DNA from: Vibrio sp. D404a
Lineage (GTDB): Bacteria; Pseudomonadota; Gammaproteobacteria; Enterobacterales; Vibrionaceae
NCBI RefSeq assembly: GCF_030248535.1
Contig: NZ_JAHGAJ010000024.1
Coordinates: 62,001-126,000 of the forward strand
Reading direction: 5' to 3'
Length of the DNA stretch: 64,000 nt
Positions 34,988 to 42,765 of this stretch are shown here, piece after piece (the stretch's first letter is position 1; each line of letters opens with the position of its first letter). The notes under the pieces were generated by a model, which saw only the letters and a list, made by a program, of their open reading frames with translations, was not told the DNA's origin and made no database searches. Made by a program: the position numbers and the translations under genes.

Positions 34988-35603
34988 CTATCGCCCCTTT
35001 AATAAAGGCCGCCAGTTTCTCAACAGCTAAAGCGATGTTTTTCTGCTCTGTATGTCCTGAGCTTTTGCGCGGCTTGAAGCTGTGGTCACCATCAGGAATG
35101 AACTCAACCGATACCGATGTAGAGAGGTCAAAGCCCGGGAACTCTTCACGTTTGCCGAAGGTGTCACGTTCCCCTTGTAGGATCAGACAGGCTTTGTTCA
35201 GTTCGGCTAGGTGTTCACCTTTGTAGTTTTCAGGCTTGCCCGGTGGATGGAATGGGAAACCTAAACAAGCCATACCCACAACCTTCTTGTGCTCAGATAG
35301 ATGACTCGCCATACGTCCACCCATAGATTTACCGCCAATCACTAATTGTTTGGCATCGACCTGCTCTATCACTTCTTGATAGGCCTCAAGCAGCTTAGGC
35401 GCACGATCTGGCGGGCGACGCTTGCCATCTTCCGCGCGTTTGATCATGTAAGGGAAGTTAAAGCGAATCACACGAATGCCTTTAAACGCCAATCCCTTCG
35501 CGACCGACTGCATGAATTCATGATCCATACCTGCGCCAGCGCCATGGGCAAACACAAAGGTGTACTCGCTATGCTCTTCGCCATCAATCAGCCAATTACT
35601 CAT
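34977..35603 (-). CDS. Alpha/beta-hydrolase-fold protein (TEX30/KANL3-like)
   Basis: A 208-residue cytoplasmic alpha/beta hydrolase. It shows HGAGAGMDHEFMQSVAKGLA (oxyanion region), the nucleophile elbow GGKSMGGRMAS, ACLGFPFHPPGKPENYK, and the late acid and histidine in LQGERDTFGKREEF and DGDHSFKPRKSSG. This matches the TEX30/YqiA-like dienelactone-hydrolase-related family, whose substrate is unknown. It overlaps gcvA by 8 bp and the DUF423 gene by 11 bp. Confidence 0.85.
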   Translation of the reverse strand: MSNWLIDGEEHSEYTFVFAHGAGAGMDHEFMQSVAKGLAFKGIRVIRFNFPYMIKRAEDGKRRPPDRAPKLLEAYQEVIEQVDAKQLVIGGKSMGGRMASHLSEHKKVVGMACLGFPFHPPGKPENYKGEHLAELNKACLILQGERDTFGKREEFPGFDLSTSVSVEFIPDGDHSFKPRKSSGHTEQKNIALAVEKLAAFIKGAIDEK

Positions 35604-36504
35604 CTAATAATTCCTCTTGTTCGCTTTGTGCTTTCGCCAGCATCCAATCACGGAAGGTCGCGATACGTCCCATATCCGCTTGTTTATCATGACACACCAC
35701 GTAGAACGCATTCTTACTGATCAACACCTCATCAAATGGTGCGATCAGTCGACCAGCTTCAATTTCAGGCTGCGCTAATACGTTGTTGCCCAAAGCAATC
35801 CCTTGGCCGTGAGCAGCTGCTTGCAGCACCATCGTCGAGTGACTGAAGATAGGACCATGATTGACGTTAACCCCATCAATACCGTTTTGCTTCGCAAATT
35901 GTTTCCAGTCTTTTCGAGACGTATCATGCAATAGCGTATGACATGCTAAATCGGTTAGTGTTTCTAATGGTTTTGTGCCCAATAGAATCGAAGGCGCACA
36001 CAATGGAATCAGATATTCTTGGTAAAGTTTGTCTGCTCGTAGACCCGGCCAGTTGCCACGTCCGTAGTAGATCGCAACATCGACATCGTCGGTCAATGAT
36101 CCCTCATCCATGTCTACCGCTTTAATTCGAACATCAATATCTGGCTCTTGCTGATTGAAGTCAGCCAGACGCGGTACCAACCATTGAATCGCAAAACTTG
36201 GCGGCAAGCTGATGGTCAACGCCCCTTTCTCACTGCGCTCCAGTACTTTATCCGTCGCCTCTGCCAGCGAAGTGAAGATGTCTTTAATGTCTAGGAAATA
36301 GCTCTGCCCCTCTTCGGTAAGCAGTAAAGAGCGGTTCCTGCGACGAAAGAGCTTCAATGATAAGAACTCTTCCAAGGATTTAATCTGATGACTGACCGCA
36401 GCTTGAGTAACAAATAACTCTTCTGCTGCACGCGTAAAACTCAAGTGTCTAGCCGCAGCTTCAAACACTCGTAGGGAGTTTAATGGGGGTAATCGACGAG
36501 ACAT
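35596..36504 (-). CDS. gcvA: LysR-family regulator GcvA (glycine cleavage system)
   Basis: A 302-residue LysR regulator. The N-terminal helix-turn-helix reads NSLRVFEAAARHLSFTRAAEELFVTQAAVSHQIKSLEEFL, and the effector domain follows. Its match to GcvA is supported by the typical PPLNSLRVFEAAARHLSF start, by the divergent GcvB RNA directly upstream, and by the downstream ygdD-rlmM order shared with E. coli. GcvA activates gcvTHP and gcvB in response to glycine. Confidence 0.95.
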   Translation of the reverse strand: MSRRLPPLNSLRVFEAAARHLSFTRAAEELFVTQAAVSHQIKSLEEFLSLKLFRRRNRSLLLTEEGQSYFLDIKDIFTSLAEATDKVLERSEKGALTISLPPSFAIQWLVPRLADFNQQEPDIDVRIKAVDMDEGSLTDDVDVAIYYGRGNWPGLRADKLYQEYLIPLCAPSILLGTKPLETLTDLACHTLLHDTSRKDWKQFAKQNGIDGVNVNHGPIFSHSTMVLQAAAHGQGIALGNNVLAQPEIEAGRLIAPFDEVLISKNAFYVVCHDKQADMGRIATFRDWMLAKAQSEQEELLDE

Positions 36505-36560
36505 AGTTACTCTCTAAAATGACATTAGTTTTTTTTATCTGAAACATTATAATTTGTCCA

Positions 36561-36589
36561 TTGCTTAGCGGCTAGAGAAATTCTATATT
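36561..36589 (+). promoter_or_regulatory. Promoter of GcvB RNA
   Basis: TTGCTT (-35, 36561-36566), a 17-bp spacer and TATATT (-10, 36584-36589) precede the GcvB-like RNA. The region is shared with the divergent gcvA promoter. Confidence 0.7.
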
Positions 36590-36595
36590 TCCTTC

Positions 36596-36807
36596 CGCAG
36601 TCACTAGCCTGAACGGCTTGATTCTCTCAGAATCAATTGGCTTAGTAACTGCGATGTTGTGTTTGCAAACTCGTACTTTTCGAGTTGGGTAGAGTTCTAC
36701 CAAATGTTTTGTTTTAGCTATCCCCTAAAACGAGGCATCTACTTCCTGTATTTATTTTGACCTGTCTGTCAAATTTCTTTACACCGCCTTTATGGCGGTG
36801 TTTTTTT
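36596..36807 (+). ncRNA. gcvB: GcvB small regulatory RNA
   Basis: About 210 nt, divergent from gcvA. It has the G/U-rich region GATGTTGTGTTTGCAAACTC, which corresponds to the R1 seed that represses amino-acid and peptide transporter mRNAs. The 3' part holds CTACTTCCTGTATTTA and GACCTGTCTGTC, which closely match enterobacterial GcvB, and the terminal hairpin ACACCGCC/GGCGGTGT with a T-run. GcvB works with Hfq and is activated by GcvA. The exact 5' end is inferred from the promoter. Confidence 0.92.
36781..36807 (+). terminator. Terminator of GcvB
   Basis: ACACCGCC/GGCGGTGT stem with a TTTAT loop, followed by seven T. Confidence 0.93.
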
Positions 36808-36901
36808 ATCTGCCGCCAAATAACAATAAGTTTATCAATAGCTCACCTTATTCAAACTCTTGGAATCAAGCTCACTTAATCAAAATTCTAGAAATTTAAT
36901 T

Positions 36902-36915
36902 TGAACGACTGTTCA
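36902..36915. promoter_or_regulatory. Small palindrome upstream of the GST gene
   Basis: TGAAC-GACT-GTTCA, a perfect 5-bp inverted repeat about 65 bp before the GST start; possibly an operator for a TetR-like repressor. No family assignment is possible. Confidence 0.3.
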
Positions 36916-36978
36916 GGTTGATTTATAGTCAATCTAACCACGGATGTGCCGTCCATACGATGAACTAGGAGTTCACAG

Positions 36979-37659
36979 ATGATTAAGTTTTATTTCCACC
37001 GCACCCCAAACCCAATGAAAGTTGCACTTTATCTGGCAGAATCTGGCCTTGCCTATGAAGTGGTTCCTGTTGATACCCTCAAAGGGGAACAACACACACC
37101 AGAATTTCGTCAAATTAATCCCAATGGCAAAACACCAGCGATTGAGGATGATGGCACGCGCATCTTCGATTCCAACGCCATCCTGCTTTATCTATCAGAA
37201 AAAACTGGGCTGTTTTCAGGCCAACCACAAAACCGAGGTGAACTTCTCTCTTGGCTGATGTTTATCGCGTCTGGACTGGGGCCGTTCTCAGGTCAATCCG
37301 TCCACTTCCATAAAGCCGCACCAGAAGATATTCCCTACGCAAAAAATCGCTACCGCCGTGAAGCACAGCGACACTATGAAGTATTAGATAACCATCTTGC
37401 CGATAAGACCTTTATCGTCGGTGAGGAGTACAGCATTGTCGATATGGCGGCATGGGGTTGGATAAATAAAGCACCGTTTGTTCTTGGTGATGACAACGCG
37501 CTTGATGAATACCCAAATCTGAAGCGTTGGTTTGAGAGCATTAATGCACGCCCAGCGGTTGCTCAAGCGCGTGAAATAGAGAGTGGTATCGATTTTAAAT
37601 CAACGGTTGATGAAGAAGCGGCTCGAGCTCTGTTCCCGCAAAACTTCCCTAAAACGTAA
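36979..37659 (+). CDS. Glutathione S-transferase family protein (YfcG/YghU-like)
   Basis: A 226-residue cytosolic GST. The N-terminal thioredoxin-fold domain shows FHRTPNPMKVALYLAESGL and NPNGKTPAIEDDG plus DSNAILLYLSEK (the Ser that binds the glutathione gamma-glutamyl group). The C-terminal helical domain has YSIVDMAAWGWINK, the N-capping GST motif. The TPNP-K start is typical of the disulfide-reductase-like Nu class. CTAGGAG precedes the start. It is monocistronic; the substrate is unknown. Confidence 0.9.
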   Translation: MIKFYFHRTPNPMKVALYLAESGLAYEVVPVDTLKGEQHTPEFRQINPNGKTPAIEDDGTRIFDSNAILLYLSEKTGLFSGQPQNRGELLSWLMFIASGLGPFSGQSVHFHKAAPEDIPYAKNRYRREAQRHYEVLDNHLADKTFIVGEEYSIVDMAAWGWINKAPFVLGDDNALDEYPNLKRWFESINARPAVAQAREIESGIDFKSTVDEEAARALFPQNFPKT

Positions 37660-37752
37660 TTTACTTAAACGTAGAAGTTTAGTGCTCTCAGCCCTGACAA
37701 ACGACTGAGTTAGACAAAGCCAAGCGAATACACCATTTTCGCCAACCAATAA

Positions 37753-37778
37753 AAAAGCCGCTGTAATAGCGGCTTTTC
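37753..37778. terminator. Bidirectional terminator between GST gene and thiI
   Basis: AAAAGCCGCT/AGCGGCTTTT stem with a GTAAT loop and A/T runs on both sides, between convergent genes. Confidence 0.9.
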
Positions 37779-37799
37779 TAATCGTGTCTAGGTGACAAC

Positions 37800-39248
37800 C
37801 TAAGGACGGTATACTTTTACGTTACCGAAACCTTGCTCTTGCAAGTAAAGCGCTTGCAGACGGCTCATTACACCACGGTCACAATACAGTAGGTACTCTT
37901 TGCTCTGGTCAAGGTCACCAAATTGCGTTGCTAGCTTGTAGAACGGCAGATGCTTAACGTCAACGCCATCGATCTCTAATGGGTTTTCGTCTTCCTCATC
38001 TGGGCTACGAATATCCAGTACGATAGCGTGCTCAGCAACAGCTTGAACCTGTTCGATCTCAGGCGCTTGCTCTTGGCTCTCTTTCTCGATGTCACGGATA
38101 TCCATCACGCGAGCGTTTTCAATCACTTGATCTAGAACGTCAAAGTTAAACTTCGCTTCTTCCGCTTCAAGTTTACCTTTCTTCGCTTTTACTGTTGGCT
38201 TCTTCGAGATAACACCACAGTATTCAGGCATTACTTTCGCAAAATCTTCAGTACCGATGTTACGCGCAAGGTCGATGATGTCTTCTTTGTCCCAGTTGAT
38301 CAGTGGACGAAGGATCAGAGTATCCGTTACGTTATCGATGTGGCGTAGGTTAGTCAGCGTCTGGCTTGATACCTGACCTAGTGCTTCACCGGTAACCAAT
38401 GCTTCGATCTTGAACTTCTCTGCTACCATGCCACCAGCACGCATGAACATACGCTTAAGAACAACGCCCATTTGGCCGTCTTCTACGTTCTCAAGGATTT
38501 CCGCTACCACTGGTTCAAAGTCGATAGAGATGAACTTCACTTTCGCTGAAGAACCGAACTTGTTCCATAGGTAGTGAGCCACTTGTTTAACACCGATCTC
38601 GTGTGCAGGACCGCCTAGGTTAAAGAAGCAGTAATGTACTTTAGAGCCACGCTTGATGTGTAGGTAGCTTGAAACGCCAGAGTCAAAACCACCAGAGATC
38701 AGGCTCAATACGTCTTCTTGGGTACCTAGAGGGAAACCACCTAGGCCCTTATGACGAGCGATGATCTGATTAAGTTTGTCGTTTGCAATCTCAACTTTTA
38801 CCGTCACTTCTGGATCTTTAAGCTTAACGCTTGCCGATTCTACCGCTTGGTTTAGACCGCCACCAACGTAACGCTCTAGTTCAATAGACGTGAACTCGTG
38901 CTTACCACGACGCTTCGCGCGAACAGAGAAAGTCTTGCCTTCGATGTCGCCACGGCTGCGCTCTAGTACCTGCTCGAAGATGTCATGCAGGTCTTTGAAT
39001 TCAGACTGCTGAACTTCAAGAGAGTGGTGGATACCCGGAGTTTGCGTCAGGATCTCAAGCACTTCTGGGTAGTACTTGTCGCTCTCTGATGTCACTTCAA
39101 TGTGGTCACGACGGTTGAATACCGCAACGCTTTCACAGCGACGCTGGATAACGTTACGAATGTTGCACTCTAGAATCCTTGTGAAGCGCTTACGCACCGA
39201 TTCACTTTTTACAAAAATTTCCGGATGGGGCTTAACAATAAATTTCAT
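37800..39248 (-). CDS. thiI: tRNA 4-thiouridine sulfurtransferase ThiI
   Basis: A 482-residue ThiI that makes 4-thiouridine at tRNA position 8 and supplies sulfur for thiamine thiazole. Domains in order are a ferredoxin-like and THUMP region (about 1-165), the PP-loop pyrophosphatase with SGGFDSGVSSYL, conserved MPEYCGVISKKPT with its cysteine, and a C-terminal rhodanese domain with persulfide Cys456 (LLYCDRGVMS). The rhodanese extension is typical of gammaproteobacterial ThiI. Confidence 0.97.
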   Translation of the reverse strand: MKFIVKPHPEIFVKSESVRKRFTRILECNIRNVIQRRCESVAVFNRRDHIEVTSESDKYYPEVLEILTQTPGIHHSLEVQQSEFKDLHDIFEQVLERSRGDIEGKTFSVRAKRRGKHEFTSIELERYVGGGLNQAVESASVKLKDPEVTVKVEIANDKLNQIIARHKGLGGFPLGTQEDVLSLISGGFDSGVSSYLHIKRGSKVHYCFFNLGGPAHEIGVKQVAHYLWNKFGSSAKVKFISIDFEPVVAEILENVEDGQMGVVLKRMFMRAGGMVAEKFKIEALVTGEALGQVSSQTLTNLRHIDNVTDTLILRPLINWDKEDIIDLARNIGTEDFAKVMPEYCGVISKKPTVKAKKGKLEAEEAKFNFDVLDQVIENARVMDIRDIEKESQEQAPEIEQVQAVAEHAIVLDIRSPDEEDENPLEIDGVDVKHLPFYKLATQFGDLDQSKEYLLYCDRGVMSRLQALYLQEQGFGNVKVYRP

Positions 39249-39483
39249 AGTACTTTCACAACATTAAACAAGTTTAAGGGGCTCGGCGCTAAGTAAAAAC
39301 TGAGATTTCACCGAGCACTTGAAGCAAGAATAGATCATATCTAAATCTAAGGGCGCGAATTATACATGAGAAAGTCATACAAGGAAAAGAATGCTTGCCC
39401 TAACCCTATTTTCAAGAGGGAATAAATACTCAGTCCAGATAGTTTGTACTGACAAACACAACGAAAGGTTTAGTTTTTCCACA
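39249..39483. other. Intergenic region upstream of thiI
   Basis: About 235 bp between the thiI start and the pomB terminator. It must hold the thiI promoter. I see no gene or strong operator. Confidence 0.6.
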
Positions 39484-39513
39484 AAAAAGCCCGAGTCGCT
39501 ATAACTCAGGCTT
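39484..39513 (-). terminator. Terminator of pomAB
   Basis: On the minus strand, AAGCCTGAGT/ACTCGGGCTT pairs (one G-T) around a 7-base loop, followed by TTTTTTG. Confidence 0.88.
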
Positions 39514-39555
39514 TGGATTCAGGCTTTCAATTCGGGCTTAGATATTGAAGTGTGT

Positions 39556-40503
39556 TTATTCGGTCACGACTGGGACTTCATCACTGTAGAGTGGCTCACC
39601 CTGCATGATGCTTATCTCAACGCGACGGTTCAGACTTCTCTGCCAATCTGTATCGTTTGGCTCCAACGGCTCCGTGTCTGCCATACCGCGAACACGCAGT
39701 CTCTGGTGTGAGAATCCTCTAACCTTCTCCATCTCTTGAGCAACCGACACCGCACGCTGAGAAGAGAGATCCCAGTTAGAGCGGTACAGCTCTGAATCAA
39801 GACGTTGGTTATCGGTGTGTCCTGAGATACGCACAATACCCGGCACATCTTTCACCAATTCTGCTACCTGTCTTACCAACGGACGGAATTTAGGTTGTAA
39901 GAATGCAGAACCTTCAGGGAAAGCTCCCTTCTCACGAATTCGAATCACAATCTGCTGACCTAGGTTCTCAACCTCGATAGCACCTTGGTCAATCTCACGC
40001 TCCAAGGCTTTCTTGATGCTCTCCATCAAGGTTTCCATCTCTTGAGATTGCGCTTCAGACTGCTGTTGTTGCTGCTCTGACTCGGAGTTTTGATTATCGT
40101 GAGTCGAAACCTCTGGCGACTTGCCTCCGGTCATCTTGCCTTGGTCACGCATGGTACCGCCAGCACGATCAGACTCACCCTCATGAAACTCAAGCGTTTG
40201 CTGAGTAATATCGATGGTCTGCTGCATGATGACATCAATCGGTGTCGGCTCTGGGCGACCCGGACGAAACTCTTGCGCGATAATACTGGTGCCCTTGGGA
40301 ATGTCTTTAACCTCTAAACGGTTTTGAACACCAAAGGCAAACTTCATCGAGCCAGCGATCTGCTTAAACTTCAGTACATCCATCTCAGAGAAAGAGAGCA
40401 GCAGTACGAAGAAACACATCAGCAGCGACATCAAGTCAGCAAAGGTACCCATCCATAAAGGTAAGCCGGGGGGCGGACATTTACAGGGAATTTCTTCTTC
40501 CAT
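39556..40503 (-). CDS. pomB: Sodium-driven flagellar stator protein PomB
   Basis: A 315-residue PomB/MotB protein. After a short cysteine-containing N-terminus, the single transmembrane helix starts GLPLWMGTFADLMSLLMCFFVLLLSF and contains the essential Na+-binding Asp23. A flexible Gln/Ser-rich linker follows. The C-terminal OmpA-like domain (RISGHTDNQRLDSELYRSNWDLSSQRA) anchors the stator to peptidoglycan. Length equals that of V. alginolyticus PomB. It lies 11 bp after pomA. Confidence 0.97.
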   Translation of the reverse strand: MEEEIPCKCPPPGLPLWMGTFADLMSLLMCFFVLLLSFSEMDVLKFKQIAGSMKFAFGVQNRLEVKDIPKGTSIIAQEFRPGRPEPTPIDVIMQQTIDITQQTLEFHEGESDRAGGTMRDQGKMTGGKSPEVSTHDNQNSESEQQQQQSEAQSQEMETLMESIKKALEREIDQGAIEVENLGQQIVIRIREKGAFPEGSAFLQPKFRPLVRQVAELVKDVPGIVRISGHTDNQRLDSELYRSNWDLSSQRAVSVAQEMEKVRGFSHQRLRVRGMADTEPLEPNDTDWQRSLNRRVEISIMQGEPLYSDEVPVVTE

Positions 40504-40514
40504 TACCGAGCTCC

Positions 40515-41279
40515 TTAATCGGCTTCGCCATCGAGAAGACGTTTGCCCTCATTGAGGTAGTTCTTCAGGTAGCCATCGATAACACGTGGGTTTTGACCAT
40601 CTTGAATCGCCAATACACCATCCATCACAAGGCGGCGGTTTAGCGTTTCTTGTTCACGGCGCAGTGCCAGTTTGTCAGCAATTGGGAAGAACACCATGTT
40701 CGATAGGATCGCACCGTAAAGCGTGGTTAAGAGTGCTACCGCCATCGCAGGACCGATCGCTTTTGGATCATCCATGTTCGAAAGCATCGCTACCAGACCA
40801 ACCAGCGTACCGATCATACCCATCGCCGGTGATACATCACCAAACGCGCTGAATACCTTACCACCCTGTTCATGACGTTCGTCCGTCAAGGCGATATCTT
40901 TCTGCAGTGCCGCTCTTACGACGTCGGCATCGTGACCATCCACCAACAGGTCGATACCCTTCTGCATGAAGCTGTTATTGATTTCCATCTCTTCGAGTGC
41001 AAGGAAGCCACCTTTACGTGCCGCATCCGCCATCTCAACCACTTTTGCGATAAGATCTTCTGGCTCATCGGCTTTAAACATAAAGGCTTTGCCCGCAATT
41101 TTTGCGGCACCAAAGAACTGCCCCATTGTGAACTTCATCAAGACCACAAAGGTTGAGCCACCAACCACGATCAAGATCGAAGTCGTGTCATAGAACATCC
41201 CAAGGCTTCCGCCCAAGATCATTGCCATGATCACGAAGGCAAATCCACCAATTAAACCTATTAGGGTTGCTAAATCCAC
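40515..41279 (-). CDS. pomA: Sodium-driven flagellar stator protein PomA
   Basis: A 254-residue PomA with four transmembrane helices. It starts MDLATLIGLIGGFAFVIMAMILGG. A large cytoplasmic loop (about 60-150) contacts FliG, and the ion-channel segments are FSAFGDVSPAMGMIGTLVGLVAMLSNMDDPKAIGPAMAVALLTTLYGAILSNM. With PomB it forms the stator that drives the polar flagellum with Na+. It is first in the pomAB operon. Confidence 0.97.
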   Translation of the reverse strand: MDLATLIGLIGGFAFVIMAMILGGSLGMFYDTTSILIVVGGSTFVVLMKFTMGQFFGAAKIAGKAFMFKADEPEDLIAKVVEMADAARKGGFLALEEMEINNSFMQKGIDLLVDGHDADVVRAALQKDIALTDERHEQGGKVFSAFGDVSPAMGMIGTLVGLVAMLSNMDDPKAIGPAMAVALLTTLYGAILSNMVFFPIADKLALRREQETLNRRLVMDGVLAIQDGQNPRVIDGYLKNYLNEGKRLLDGEAD

Positions 41280-41596
41280 TGAGCACTCCTCATGCTTTTT
41301 CTTGTTCTACCTCGAGAATAATCTTCTTATCGGCAAGACTATAAGATCTTTTAGAAAATTCTTGGCCTAAGTATCACACTTTTGCGTCTCAATAACATTA
41401 AGACTTATGAATAACAGCGCATTAAAAGTAGACCCAAGGGAAGTGAGGCTTCTCGAACCATGGTTTTATCAAGTGCGTCATAAATGCCCGCCAAGCGCCC
41501 GATAAAACAAACTTTCTAGCAAATTTTATTGGTTACATTTGACCATCTCTACGCCCTAGGGTAACGTTCGTTCATCTTTCCAAACGCAGAACTATT
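41280..41596. other. Divergent intergenic region between pomA and xseB
   Basis: About 317 bp with promoters for pomAB and for xseB-ispA-dxs. I see no gene and no recognisable operator. Confidence 0.6.
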
Positions 41597-41839
41597 ATGG
41601 CGACTAAGAAACCGGAAAATATGAGCTTTGAAGCCGCAATTGAAGAGCTTGATGGCTTAGTTGATCAACTCGAAAATGGTGATCTAGCTTTAGATGATGC
41701 GCTGAAGAAATTCGAGCGTGGAATTGCACTAGCTCGTGCAGGTCAAAGCAAACTAAACGACGCGGAACAGCGCGTAAGCATCCTTCTTCAAAACGACGAA
41801 GATGCTGAGCTAAGTGACTTCAACCCACAACCAGAATAA
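41597..41839 (+). CDS. xseB: Exodeoxyribonuclease VII small subunit
   Basis: An 80-residue XseB with the conserved SFEAAIEELDGLVDQLENGDLALDDALKKFERGIALARAGQSKLNDAEQRVSIL, an amphipathic helical protein. It binds the large subunit XseA to degrade single-stranded DNA from both ends. It is first gene of the xseB-ispA-dxs operon, a widespread arrangement. Confidence 0.97.
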   Translation: MATKKPENMSFEAAIEELDGLVDQLENGDLALDDALKKFERGIALARAGQSKLNDAEQRVSILLQNDEDAELSDFNPQPE

Positions 41840-41859
41840 CGAATAGTATGAGATCCCCT

Positions 41860-42744
41860 ATGATTGAGACTTTAACGTCTTATCAAGCACGTAATAACGA
41901 GCAGTTAAACCAATGGCTTGATCGCCTTCCACATCAAAACCAAAACCTAATCAAGGCTATGCGTTATGGCTTACTGCTAGGTGGAAAACGCGCACGTCCA
42001 TTTCTTGTCTACATCACAGGGGAAATGCTTGGTTGCAGCGCTGAAGAGCTAGACACACCAGCATCAGCGATTGAGTGTATCCATGCCTACTCATTAATTC
42101 ACGATGACCTACCCGCAATGGACGACGACGAACTGCGTCGCGGTCATCAAACCTGTCACATTAAATTTGACGAAGCCACGGCTATTCTTACCGGTGATGC
42201 ACTACAAACGCTGGCCTTTACTATACTTGCAGAAGGCACATTAAGTGCTGCTGGAGAGAGTAACCGCGTACGTATGATTCAACGCCTAGCTGAAGCCTCT
42301 GGTGCTCAAGGTATGTGCATTGGACAAGCACTCGATTTAGAAGCGGAAAACCGCACTATTTCGCTGCAAGAACTGGAAGAAGTCCATCGCAATAAAACGG
42401 GTGCATTGATGAAGTGTGCCATTCGTTTAGGTGCATTGGCCGCTGGCGAGAAAGCCTTCGAGGTGCTGCCGCAGCTTGATAAATTTGCCGATGCGATTGG
42501 TTTAGCTTTTCAGGTTCAAGACGACATTCTCGATATCATCAGTGATACCGAGACGCTTGGTAAACCACAGGGTTCTGATGAAGAACTGAACAAAAGCACC
42601 TACCCTTCTTTGTTAGGATTGGACGGCGCTCAAGAAAAAGCTCAAACTCTATTGAACGAAGCGCTTCAAGCTTTAGACGCAATCCCATACAATACCCAGT
42701 TACTCGAAGAGTTCGCCCGATATGTCATCGAGCGCAAGAACTAA
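41860..42744 (+). CDS. ispA: Farnesyl diphosphate synthase
   Basis: A 294-residue prenyltransferase that makes farnesyl diphosphate from IPP and DMAPP/GPP. The first Asp-rich motif is HDDLPAMDDDELRRGHQT and the second is FQVQDDILDIISDTETLG. The start is uncertain: ATG codons occur at 41848 and 41860, neither with a strong ribosome binding site, and I chose 41860 by length. It is translated after xseB and 21 bp before dxs. Confidence 0.95.
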   Translation: MIETLTSYQARNNEQLNQWLDRLPHQNQNLIKAMRYGLLLGGKRARPFLVYITGEMLGCSAEELDTPASAIECIHAYSLIHDDLPAMDDDELRRGHQTCHIKFDEATAILTGDALQTLAFTILAEGTLSAAGESNRVRMIQRLAEASGAQGMCIGQALDLEAENRTISLQELEEVHRNKTGALMKCAIRLGALAAGEKAFEVLPQLDKFADAIGLAFQVQDDILDIISDTETLGKPQGSDEELNKSTYPSLLGLDGAQEKAQTLLNEALQALDAIPYNTQLLEEFARYVIERKN

Positions 42745-42765
42745 GACTATAAGCGCGCATTACCT

